Position numbers and translations under genes: made by a program
The notes under the pieces: generated by a model
Databases searched by the model: none
Told to the model about the DNA's origin: nothing
The model's input: only the letters and a program-made list of their open reading frames with translations
From: Escarpia spicata
Taxonomy: Eukaryota; Annelida; Polychaeta; Sabellida; Siboglinidae
Length of the DNA stretch: 64,000 bases
Direction of reading: 5' to 3'
NCBI GenBank assembly: GCA_963995525.1
Contig: OZ023205.1
Coordinates: 55,730,429-55,794,428, forward strand
In this document: positions 26,501 through 35,266 of the stretch, one piece after another
Layout of the letters: every line of letters starts with the position of its first letter
Numbering within the stretch: position 1 is the first letter of the stretch

Positions 26501-26766
26501 AGTGTCCAGTCCTCAGGTCTGATCAAGGCACTTTACACTTTACTCCCTGACAGACCTGTTCAATTGAACACCATAAGGTAAGTTCTTATGTATCACAGCA
26601 TCCAGTCCTCAGGTCTGATCAAGGCACTTTACACTTTACTCCCTGGCAGACCTGTTCAATTGAACACCATAAGGTAAGTTCTTATGTATCACAGTGTCCA
26701 GTCCTCAGGTCTGATCAAGGCGCTTGACACTTTACTCCCTGGCAGACCTGTTCAATTGAACACCAT
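11503..26766 (+). repeat. Tandem array of 159 units of 96 bp
   Basis: The array spans 15,264 bases. With 96 bases per unit, three single-base insertions (an extra A in GTCCAAGTCC near 16521, 16906 and 22860) and a last unit 3 bases short, this is exactly 159 units. Variation is limited to substitutions at perhaps 19 positions of the unit. Every unit starts GTAAGTTCTTATG, has TCTGATCAA in the middle, ends its first 72 bases with CCCTGACAG, CCCTGGCAG or CCCTGTCAG, and then carries a 24-base segment containing the 14-bp palindrome TGTTCAATTGAACA. Marker variants recur at fixed long spacings, showing higher-order blocks of 27-39 units. As plain DNA this is a satellite; the plus strand has splice-signal layout in each unit (see the gene-model entry). 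The minus strand has no long open frame. Confidence 0.99.
22843..23094 (+). other. Open frame through array units with TGG instead of TGA
   Basis: The longest uninterrupted reading frame inside the array (83 codons). It arises where consecutive units carry CCCTGGCAG (Trp) rather than CCCTGACAG (stop) at the same place, giving a 32-residue period that includes TCSIEHHK. About half of the units have the stop, and single-base insertions break the frame elsewhere, so continuous translation of the 96-base unit is not plausible over the array. Confidence 0.6.
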
Positions 26767-26796
26767 CTTGACTTCACTGGGAACCATCCACAATGA

Positions 26797-27195
26797 ACGG
26801 AGGTTGATTCCTGTGTGCAGTATATGTTTGTTTGACATGTATTAAAAATTATACAACATAAATATACATGTTACACTGGTTATAAAATTGCAATACTGCA
26901 GTATATATATCTTATATAATTTTGTAAATAACCTTTTAGTTTAGTTGCCTAAATGCACTTTTCAAGTAATAAACACTAATATATATACAGATTGTATAAT
27001 TACAGAAACAAATACCTAAATGATAGTTTGGCATTCCTGAAAAAAATTGTTTTGTTTCAAAGAGAAACATAAAGCAATATTATATCGCTGACTACCCACG
27101 AATCGTGTTCCAGTTCTGACAGTCAAGTGGATCAATTTCTGGAGGGGGGACATTACAGAAATGTTGTTGGTGGGTAAAACGAACACGTATATTTT
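26797..27195. other. No gene seen
   Basis: AT-rich sequence downstream of the array. No clear poly(A) signal linked to the hypothetical array gene was found; several ATAAT/AATAAA-like words occur (for example near 26968) but without further support. Confidence 0.5.
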
Positions 27196-27510
27196 TTCAA
27201 TTCAATTCAATGCTTTATTTCAGATACAAATACATACAGTGATACATATATCGGTCCATATACCCCTACCACTGTTAAAGTGATAGTAGAAGCACGTTAT
27301 ATAATACATAAGGTAAACATATACAAAAAGAAAAAAATATGAAAACCCATCTACACAGTACCACTGGCACTGCCCCTACAGAAGGTCGTTGTGTACATAC
27401 AGGGACTTAACCCATCGCCTTCTAATCCTGGAGATCCACCTGATATCCGTACCTAGTACGGCTAGTGGGAATCCATGTCGATTTTTGTACCTTTGTGTCC
27501 AGTAATCCAT
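27196..27510 (-). mobile_element. 3' end of an unidentified retroelement
   Basis: On the minus strand an open stretch from 27510 to a stop at 27376 reads YKNRHGFPLAVLGTDIRW then RIRRRWVKSLYVHNDLL (44 codons), followed by an untranslated part that contains AATAAAG and ends in three TTGAA repeats (27196-27210). An ORF end, 3' leader and short tandem tail are the layout of a LINE 3' end. I do not recognise the protein family with certainty, and the 5' limit is unclear. Confidence 0.4.
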
Positions 27511-28220
27511 TGTAACATTTACAGAGGTTACGATAACAGATTAGTTTTAAACGTATGCCCTAAAACTGTTCAAATAACATCCAAATGCCCACACATATTA
27601 GGAAATGGTTCGGAAGTTGGATGAACATCTTGCCAGTTTTGTAACACATTCTAACAAACTTTACAGGTGTGTAAAACGGTCATCTTCCCTGTCAGGGTGT
27701 TTAATTGGTAATTGTAATTTATTCTGTGTAATTAAAAAGTACATAAATTATGATTTATTATAATGGTAATATGAGGAATATTATTTATGTGTCTATATGA
27801 TATATTGCAAACAACAACCATTCCTGGTCAGTCCAAAGCCACATGCCTGATAATAACACTACACTATTTTGTATACAGTTGAAAGTCTACAATTCCTTAC
27901 CAGATGTCTGAAACAGATTAAGCCTGTCCATCCTTATCCAGAAGGCAGGGTAGTTGTTTGGTCAGTTTGGCTCTAGGGTGCAACTAATTGCAGACCAAGA
28001 TTCCCAGGGGGTATCATAAAGCCTTCTGAAATACAGACTGGCTTCAGGCTGCTGCTTTGTCCTAACTACCTATGTACACCTGTAACTGAATAGAGACTAG
28101 ATTGAAAAGTATTGTTATAATAAAAAGTCAGGTTATTCGTTTCCAAACAACTAGTTAGTAGAACACATTACAAAAATAATCAAAAATTTGAAAGTTAGAT
28201 TTTGAAGCCACAAAAAGTTA
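27511..28220. other. No gene seen
   Basis: AT-rich spacer with no recognisable coding region; it may include the 5' part of the MULE-like relic that follows. Confidence 0.5.
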
Positions 28221-29566
28221 TTGGTGATGACCTTCCTAAAAAAGGCAAGTTACTTGAAAAAAGACCTATATATTCTTTGTTTAGATGGCATAGTGGGTCA
28301 TGAATGTATGTCAGTAGGTCTAAAAGAGAATCAGTTTTTTGTTTTCGGTAACACTGCTAATATTCGTCATATTCACAACATCAAGAAGCGCCAGTTTTGG
28401 GATGATTGTGGGGCCTGGGTGAGTGGTCCCACAAACATTGCCATGTTTTTGCGTAGCGTTACAGGTAACCTAACTGAGGTAGTACTGCATGACAACCTGT
28501 ATGGAACTGTGTTCTTTAAAAGAACAGATGGTGGGAGGCAACGAATTGTCATCCCACTGGAGCCCCAACCACACCCAGAGTCCATACACAGTTATATACA
28601 GGGCTTATGCTAAACATACACAGAGTGGATAGTATAAATGCAAGATATCATGGATTGAGCAAAATATGATTATGGCATTTCTAGATGGCAAACAGAAGGT
28701 TGCAGTTGTAGAGGTTATAGGTACATTTCCAGGTCGGGCGCTTCATGGAAGCAGCAAACATTGTAGCAGAAATTACATTCCTACCAAAAGAGCTGTAATT
28801 GATAACATAAAGGAGAAGTCCCCCAAACTTGGTGTGGCAGAGACTGGCTGATTCTGGAGAGATGGGTGGTCCCAGGTCGCGAAAGCAAGTAGCAGATATG
28901 AGGTATAGGGAGAAAAGGCAAAGACAGCAGCTATCACAGAAAAACAGAATGATTTCATTGACTACACGCAGAACATTGAGACAATGGTAAAGACCCATGA
29001 ATTTGAGCAGCGAGTAGAAATTGGGAAGGACAAGGTGCCTGGAATAATTTTATATACAGAGAACCAGCTGCTTGACATCAAACGTTTCTGCTGCTCTGCT
29101 CCACTCGCCCACTCTACTGTTCTCGGCGTTGACGAGACAACTTAGGCGACTTCCATGTTACCATTTGTGTCTTTTGGCAGTAGTGACTTTTTAAGTTATA
29201 ACAGCTTCTTCAGCCACCTTGCTGGTAAGCTACGAGGGATACCACCACACTCCATCTTTGGCACAGATGATGAGAAGGCAATGAAGCAAGCCATGCAAGC
29301 AGCTTTTCCAGATTCTAACCTACTCAATTGCAGCTGGCACCTAAAACAGAATGTAGACGCCTACCTAAAAGACAAGATTGGTGTGTACCATAAAGACCGT
29401 TCGTCTATCATCACCTCAATATTTGGGCCGAGTGGCATCACAAGTGCTGATGAGGATGTCACATTCAACCACGCATTAAAGAAGACAGAGGACTTAATCA
29501 ATATGCTGCACCATCCTTTAACACATATTTTCAAGTGTATTTTCAACATATTGTCGCCGTTTTAGT
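28221..29566 (+). pseudogene. MULE-like (Mutator superfamily) transposase relic
   Basis: Three open stretches in different frames line up along the plus strand. The first (28221-28613) reads LDGIVGHECMSVGLK, KRQFWDDCGAWVSG and is not diagnostic. The middle (28666-28960) is fragmentary. The third region holds the signature: VLGVDETT (about 29122), a stop and shift, then LGDFHVT in another frame, and FGTDDEKAMKQAMQAAFP with NCSWHLKQNV (29262-29355). A catalytic-type Asp followed by the LGDF-V-T block, then TDDEKAM and a Cys-xx-His-Lys pair, is the layout of MULE transposases. At least two frameshifts/stops make it non-functional. I find no terminal inverted repeats. A 16-bp minisatellite begins directly at the end of the open frame (29553). 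Confidence 0.65.
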
Positions 29567-29650
29567 GTGTCGCCGTTTTGGTTTGTCGCCGTTTTCGTGT
29601 GTCGCCGTTTTGATTTGTCGCCGTTTTGGAACTGTCGCCGTTTTGACCTG
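29553..29650. repeat. 16-bp minisatellite, six copies
   Basis: The word GTCGCCGTTTT recurs at 29553, 29569, 29585, 29601, 29617 and 29634, with 16- or 17-base spacing. The five bases between words vary. It abuts the 3' end of the transposase relic. Confidence 0.95.
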
Positions 29651-29825
29651 TACCCATGTATAAACCTTATTGCCTAGGCTAATGAGTGGGCCTAATCCAG
29701 ATCTGCAGCTTGGGCTTGGCTGTCTCAATATTACAATAAAACAGGCTAGGTCGCAAATACTCGCTATCCAGTTATAAATAAGTCAGTGGATGGAATTAGT
29801 AACATGAATAATTTAGTTTAGTGTT

Positions 29826-30066
29826 ACCCGTCAGGTAGCGCCACTACGCCAAATTCGAATGGAACCGGAGGGTTACCACAAGTGATGATAAAAGTTACGA
29901 ATTTTGTTACTCCAATGTGAAGTACATAACTGAAATTTGGCGAGCTGCACACACATATCTCCTACGTGCCACCAACAGCCTGCTTGGTTTCCAACACCAC
30001 ATACATTTTGGTCGTGCGTGGTCGTTCGTGGTCGTGCGCCTTTTAGTCATACCGTTTTGTTCTATC
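29826..30066. repeat. Dispersed repeat A, copy 2, inverted relative to copy 1
   Basis: Positions 30011-30040 carry GGTCGTGCGTGGTCGTTCGTGG, the reverse complement of the decamer core at 9587-9647, with three to four units rather than six. CCTTTTAGTC next to it and CCAACACCAC on the other side match copy 1 in reverse. A GTAGCGCCACTACG word at the far left corresponds to TAGCGCCACCTGG in copy 1. Confidence 0.6.
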
Positions 30067-31200
30067 CGCGTCGACACTCTTCACATTCGCAGTAATGGCT
30101 ATGCATGTATGAACAATATGTGGCAGTACTACTTTTTTAAACACATGGCAGGTAGATAGATTATTTTTAACTTTATGCATACTGCAATTTTTCTGCCCAA
30201 ATTTTACATTGACTCTTATGAATAGAATATACCTTGAAGAGTTTTCAGCCAGAGCCCCCATTTGTTTTGGTGACAAAGAAAATGACCACCGTTTTGTGCA
30301 AATATTGACACATTTCAAAACGGCCTTCCTTAATCTGCATGATATGTCTATGGACCCAGGTATAATACTGGGATGAATACAGTTAGAGGATCATGATGCA
30401 TTCTTTGTGAAATTTTTTCAGAATAATAATCCATGTTTGCTTAACATTCGTGTAAAACTATTATTTAAATGCTTAATTCATTGTTACAGGTGGACTGCTG
30501 TGCATTACAAACAGCAGGGGATTTAGAATTCTTTGTTTGGAGCAGGTGATGCTGCAGAATGGGAATTACGCCGTCGAACAAACAAGTACGTATATATGTG
30601 CATGCATTGTTACAAGACCAGTGAAATGTGTTGTTCAATATTTATTGAAATGTATTAATAATGAACACAATACAACATCATAGATCATGTATTCAAAACT
30701 AACAAGTATGTCGCACTAATCCATGATGTAAACAATAACGGAATAAATCAGAATTAACATGCATTGAAATAGGTTGCAGAGGCTATGTATCTGAACCCAA
30801 CAAATCTAAGACTGACAACCTCCTTAAAATCTCTTGGAATAAAACCACCAACAAAACAACTAATTCAACCGTATGCTTGTCTAAACTAGCCCTGCTAACG
30901 CCATTCACCCTGTCTAAATGTAAAGACGAACCACACTGGTTTGACCCAGGTCTAATTTAAATATGTTGACCATCACCATAATGACTATAATTACAAAATA
31001 AAATTCCCCTCAACAGCAAGTAATCCTACATAAATGTGTTCATTTTCAATACGACTTACTTTAACCGTTAGTCATTATTTACCTTAGCCTGCTACAATAT
31101 ACTACTATACATATATGTAGCATACTGTATTCACACATGTACTTGGGTTAACGTTTCACACTTTATTGTATTCTACTGTATGAATAAAGTGATACTCTCT
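30067..31200. other. No gene recognised; one possible exon
   Basis: AT-rich. A stretch at about 30490-30588 follows a TTGTTACAG acceptor-like site and is less AT-rich than its surroundings, but its translation (VDCCALQTAGDLEFFVW in one frame) matches nothing I know. The rest holds nothing identifiable. Confidence 0.4.
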
Positions 31201-31290
31201 CACTACAGAACAAATTATAATGGTTCCACTTAAGTTATCATAACGTATAGATACAATGTTTGTTGCACCGTCATAATTTGTTCTGTAGTG
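31201..31290. mobile_element. Short CACTA-start hairpin (MITE-like)
   Basis: Perfect 18-bp inverted arms at 31201-31218 and 31273-31290 (CACTACAGAACAAATTAT and its complement), with near-matches extending a few bases inward and a 54-base loop. The ends CACTA...TAGTG recall CMC-type (CACTA) elements. No matching 2-4 bp target duplication is visible, so it could be a transposon relic or a plain hairpin. Confidence 0.5.
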
Positions 31291-31437
31291 CAAAATTATC
31301 AATATTTGCCTTATTCCAGATGAACACATGTTTAATGGTAAACAATTTATATAAAGTAATGGTGTCGTTATAGAACCGATTTTTATATGTCATTTATTTA
31401 CAATGTCAGATGTTTATTTGAGCCTAATTTATTTCAG

Positions 31438-31606
31438 GTCTCTCAGGTGGGCTGCATACAGACAGTTTACCTGGTGGAGCCATGGCAAGCTGGGACGAAA
31501 GTACAGAGAGTTCTACCAGCATGCGCCAGCCATGGAATAAGATCTAGGTTCCCTGCCCCCGATGGGGGACAACACGAGGGATACCACGCTGGACTTGAAA
31601 ACTAAA
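31438..31606 (+). pseudogene. P2X7-like cytoplasmic-domain exon, C-terminal part
   Basis: A TTTATTTCAG acceptor-like site precedes 31438. One frame reads SLRWAAYRQFTWWSHGKLGR; the next, after a shift near 31500, reads RVLPACASHGIRSRFPAPDG. The series YRQFxWWxHGxLG, RVxPxCxxxxIRxxFPxPxG is the diagnostic end of the P2X7 intracellular-type domain found in many invertebrate proteins. The family is a presumed soluble zinc-associated domain in such proteins rather than a channel. A frameshift splits this copy, and the expected Cys-rich first half is not next to it. A short piece of that half may be the fragment at 4763-4997, but nothing links the two. Confidence 0.6.
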
Positions 31607-31966
31607 CTAGACAATGTACATGTGACCTATGAAGGTGTAGGTTGGTGGTGGCAGTATTTACTGTTTCTTTACAAATTGACTGACTCTTGCTGCCAGCAGA
31701 TCCTCCTTCTCTGGTTTTGGGACATCTGCCCCAGTGACTGTGATCGCATGCAGTGTGATATTTCTTTATAAACACATCTGTCACTCGATCCGTGAGCATT
31801 TGTAGGTGGGTACGTGGGTTCACCTGCTGTGGTCTGTTATGCAGCACCCATTGCTTGCATCTTTTGGACCACATGACACCAGTCTCAACAGGTTTGTCTG
31901 GGCTGGGACGTGGTCGGTAGTTCCACGCCAGAGCAGACAGCATCAATCTAGCTTTCATTCCTACAG
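31602..31966 (-). CDS. Unrecognised open frame or exon, convergent to the P2X7-like exon
   Basis: The minus strand is open for about 118 codons from 31958, preceded by a CTGTAG acceptor-like site at about 31961-31966, so it could be a terminal exon. It reads MKARLMLSALAWN, MWSKRCKQWVLHN, KKYHTACDHSHWGRC. The KARLMLSALAWN opening and the following WxKRxKxW block recall the C-terminal region of transposon-derived proteins in cnidarians and fish that I cannot name with certainty. His and Cys residues (TACDHSHWGRC) could bind metal. It overlaps the end of the plus-strand P2X7-like exon by a few bases. Confidence 0.35.
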
Positions 31967-33897
31967 TGAAGAATAGTACATGCAGTATTCTAATAAAACG
32001 TCTGCAAACAACTGGTGTAACACACCAGTCTATATGTTGTTAGTAAGCTGCTGTTATTTACCTTATGACTGTAGCATTCAGTGAACTTTAAAATGCTTTT
32101 CCTGTGTAAAGTGTTGGTTGTTTTTAGTAACAATACAATGGCCAATCATGGTAATCATACTGGTACTTTAGTAAACCGATACTGATCCTTACAAATAAGG
32201 CATTCCATCATCACATTCCTTCACATAATTTATTATAACTAGTTTTTTCTTCATAATTTCTGTATCTACTGTATATACAGTCACTGTATTTTGATATCTT
32301 GTTTTGATTTTATATTTCTTTAATAAAATTGGTGATAATAACACAAGTGCTCTTATTTATTTCATTACAGACAATTGCATTCTGGAATGTAATTATTACA
32401 CGGAGATGTAATTTATTACACAGAGATGTAATTTATTACAGGGAGATGTAATTTATTACACATAGATGTGATTTATTACACAGAGATGTAATTTATTACA
32501 GGGAGATGTAATTTATTACACTCAAGTAACTGTACTCATAAATGTACACAGCAACTGATTACAAGGAATAGGTAGGGTGATACAGAATGGGCACTATCCA
32601 TCTGTGGAGTATTCGCCCCCTCACGTCTGAGTAACTAAACTACTGAAAAGTTGGTCATCAGGAACTTTGACTATGTAACATTTTTGGTCCCATACATAAG
32701 TCGGTGGTCCACATATTAACACATAACATGTAAACAGCATTTACATTATCAGTTTTGGAAGTCTGAATAAACACATTTACTGATAAGGTAGTAGTCATGC
32801 TGGCTGGTACTTTTGAGTAGCCATCCTGAAAACAAACGAGTTGGATGCCTATGAAATGCAGTAATTTCGAAAACTTATTATAATGTTAGTTATGCATAGG
32901 AGCTGATTCAGTGTATTTGGGATTCAAGTCGGTGACTGAAATTCACCTTACACTACTTGGGTTGTGGTCCTTACTCATCATCTACTGATTGCAAATCTAA
33001 GGGTTACTTGTTGCTTTGGACATGTCTCAGGTATAAAATGAATACATATCAAGCTTGGTACTTACTCCAGCAACTGTGCGTCACCGTTGCATGTTGCACA
33101 ACACCACCACAGATGGTTTGATACATTCTGTATCCAATGTAGGAGGTCCTCGCATCCCTTGCCTTGGACCTTCCCAGTAAACTTGCGGTTGTTGCCTTTC
33201 CCCATGTACCACATCATGTTGGTGATCAAGCTGAAATCCAAATTACAATTATTTATATTTTTGACCCAAATTCAAGATACTTTCACAACAGCTGTTACCT
33301 GTTAGTGTGCAAAAAAACAAGTTGGTGAAGATGTATGTACATGGTATATTATTAAAGATATTTCAACAATATATGATTATTGAGTGATGCCAGTATTTTT
33401 ATAATACAAACATGGTGTATCTGGTGAGCTCATTGATAACTATATTTGGATCACATAATTACTCCCAGAGATATCCTTCCAAATGCAGAATTTAAATGTT
33501 TTTTTAAAATAGAAAATGGCCATCAAATGTGGTATAATGGATAAAACGTACTTGATATTGACACCCTTATTCCATGGATAAGAGTGATTTAAAGGTGCGT
33601 AATTATTGTAAAATTATATCTATTCACAGTAAACATAATAAGCTATCATAATCTGGCATAAAAAAACATTTTAGTATTTAAAAAAACAAAAAAACAATTT
33701 CACCTAGGTTGTATCCCCTTAACTAAAATTGAGTAACATTATGTAATTTTACTAAATACAAATGAAGCCATTTTAAACGTTTTACAATAGAGTATATAGT
33801 GATATTCTTCGTCACATAAACAGTAGTCACACACGACATAATTATATACGAAGTCCAATTATATAACATCATGACATAAATAATAGGCTCAGATCAA
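31967..33897. other. AT-rich spacer, no gene seen
   Basis: Apart from the 20-bp minisatellite at 32399-32520, no coding region, inverted repeat or element is recognised. Confidence 0.55.
32399..32520. repeat. 20-bp minisatellite, six copies
   Basis: Unit CACAGAGATGTAATTTATTA, repeated six times with one to three substitutions per copy. A single degenerate copy (GGAATGTAATTATTA) precedes it. Confidence 0.97.
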
Positions 33898-34946
33898 AAG
33901 TATGGTGGCCAGGAATGGACAAAAGCGCCGAAGCAATATGCAAAACATGCCATGAGTGCCAACTTGTCGGTGCGGCTGCGCGTCCAGAACCGTTGATAAC
34001 AACACCGCTACCGAACAGGCCTTGGGAATATTTGGCTGTAGATCTCATGGGTCCGTTCCCAACAGGAGAAAGTGTGCTAGTAGTCGTTGATTACTACAGT
34101 AGATTTTTCGAAATTGCAATAATGAAATCGACAACAACAAGTGTGATCATTGACCGGCTCGATGACATGTTCGCGAGACATGGAGTTCCGCTAAAAATAA
34201 AAAGTGACAACGGGCCGCAGTTTGTGTCTGATGCATACAGATGCTATCTGCAGGAGAATGGAATCGAACAGCTTCACTCGACTCCACTATGGCCCCAAGC
34301 CAATGGTGAGGTGGAACGACAAAATCGAACGATCCTGAAGGCTATCAGAACTGGGCATGCCACAGGAGGAAATTGGAGACGGGAACTGAACAAATTCCTT
34401 CTGGCGTACCGGGTAACCACACACACGACTACGGGGGTGGCACCCGCAGAGCTCATGTTCGGCCGAGCATTGCGCACCAAACTACCTGAAATGAGTGATC
34501 CTGAACGAACTCTGGTTGACAAACACGTGCGAAGACACGACAGCGTGCTTAAGATGAAGGGGAAACGCTATGCTGATCGGCAACGCAGAGCATCGCCAAG
34601 GGACATAGAGATCGGAGGAAAAGTCTTGTTGAAACAGACGAGACAAAACAAGCTGACAACAAACTTTGAAAGCGAGCCGTATGACGTGATTGGAAGAAAC
34701 GGCAGCGAAGTCGTAATCGAACGTGATGGCGCTGTCTACAAGCGGAATGCATCGCATCTGAAGAATTATCTGCAGGACACCGGTGATCAGCACGTTGTGA
34801 CGGACGCAGCTGAACCGATTGCTGTGGAGCTTGATCCGCAGTGCGACGATCAAGGGCACAGTCGAGCGTCGGCACAACCTTCACCGCGCAAATCGACTCG
34901 TGACCGCAAGGCTCCTGCCTGGCAGGACGATTTCGTGGTCAACTAA
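33898..34946 (+). pseudogene. Gypsy integrase with C-terminal tail (5'-truncated pol)
   Basis: Inserts the element cDNA into the genome. The frame is open from about 33898 (VWWPGMDK, the end of the HHCC domain) to the stop at 34944-34946. CKTCHEC at residues about 11-17 supplies the Cys pair of the zinc-binding domain; the His pair is lost with the truncation. The catalytic core follows with all three acidic residues in their usual settings: the Asp of AVDLMGPFP, the Asp of KSDNGPQFVS and the Glu of QANGEVERQNR. After it come the GVAPAELMFGRALR block, a GGKVLLKQ segment of the GPY/F-like domain and an Asn-Leu-Lys-rich end, with KSTRDRKAPAWQDDFVVN closing the protein. No stop or shift is seen in this part, so the protein end is well kept although the element is truncated. 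Confidence 0.88.
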
Positions 34947-35129
34947 TTGTAATGCTGTATGATCTCAGAGAGCGTAGGCGGATCGCTGCTCTCTAGATCT
35001 TAATGTGTAATCATGTTAATTTCAATACCATAGTGTAGACGGACTGCTGCGCTTTGTATTCTTACCTGTTGTTGATATGCACATTGTTCCGTGCTTTGTA
35101 GTTTTGTAGTGAGTGAAAAGAAAAAGGGA

Positions 35130-35266
35130 TGTAGTGTCGTACATACAGTCACTTACGGTAATTACTGGAATCCATCTGGCGGCACTTTGATGCGACATAA
35201 TAAATAGCGTGGTTGCTTGATTCAATTCGGTGTTTGTCTATGTTAGAGAACACTATAGGCACTACA
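35130..35266 (+). repeat. Putative 3' LTR of Gypsy 1 (137 bp)
   Basis: A purine tract (GTGAGTGAAAAGAAAAAGGG) ends just before 35130, where the sequence TGTAGTG begins. CACTACA, its inverted form, ends at 35266. An AATAAATAG word lies at about 35200. The length agrees with the 143- and 161-bp LTRs of the other two Gypsy copies here. With no 5' partner, the limits are inferred. Confidence 0.65.

Larger units (their letters stand above)
11491..26796 (+). other. Hypothetical microexon-array gene encoding (TCSIEHHK)n
   Basis: Seen: ATG-GTA-CAG-AAG at 11491-11502 is followed directly by the first GTAAGT. Each unit then gives a 72-base stretch GT...AG with CTGAT about 31 bases before the AG and a pyrimidine-rich run between, followed by 24 bases reading TCSIEHHK in frame 0, followed by the next GTAAGT after AAG. 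The last copy lacks a donor and reads TCSIEHHLDFTGNHPQ to a TGA at 26794. Exon length is divisible by three, so any number of exons keeps the frame. Known: 24-nt exons and introns of about 70 nt are compatible with metazoan splicing. Inferred: a protein of MVQK, up to 158 TCSIEHHK repeats and a short tail, about 1.3 kDa of metal-ligand-rich (Cys, His, His) octapeptide per eight exons. An in-frame TAA lies 14 codons before the ATG. No promoter or poly(A) signal was identified. It may equally be a satellite that happens to carry these signals. Confidence 0.3.
33898..35266 (+). mobile_element. Ty3/Gypsy retrotransposon, 5'-truncated (Gypsy 1)
   Basis: Only the integrase end of pol and the 3' LTR remain. 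The left break is at about 33890-33898, where the integrase zinc-binding region starts abruptly. The right part is complete: stop codon, about 180 bases of spacer, a purine-rich tract and a short LTR. Confidence 0.85.

Noticed and set aside
11503..26766. CRISPR array
   Set aside because: Units are contiguous 96-mers with no unique spacers, the context is eukaryotic retroelements, and no cas genes are present.
11503..26766. Array as a continuously translated 32-residue repeat protein
   Set aside because: About half of the units have an in-frame TGA and three carry a +1 insertion, so read-through of the 96-bp unit is not possible over more than a few units.
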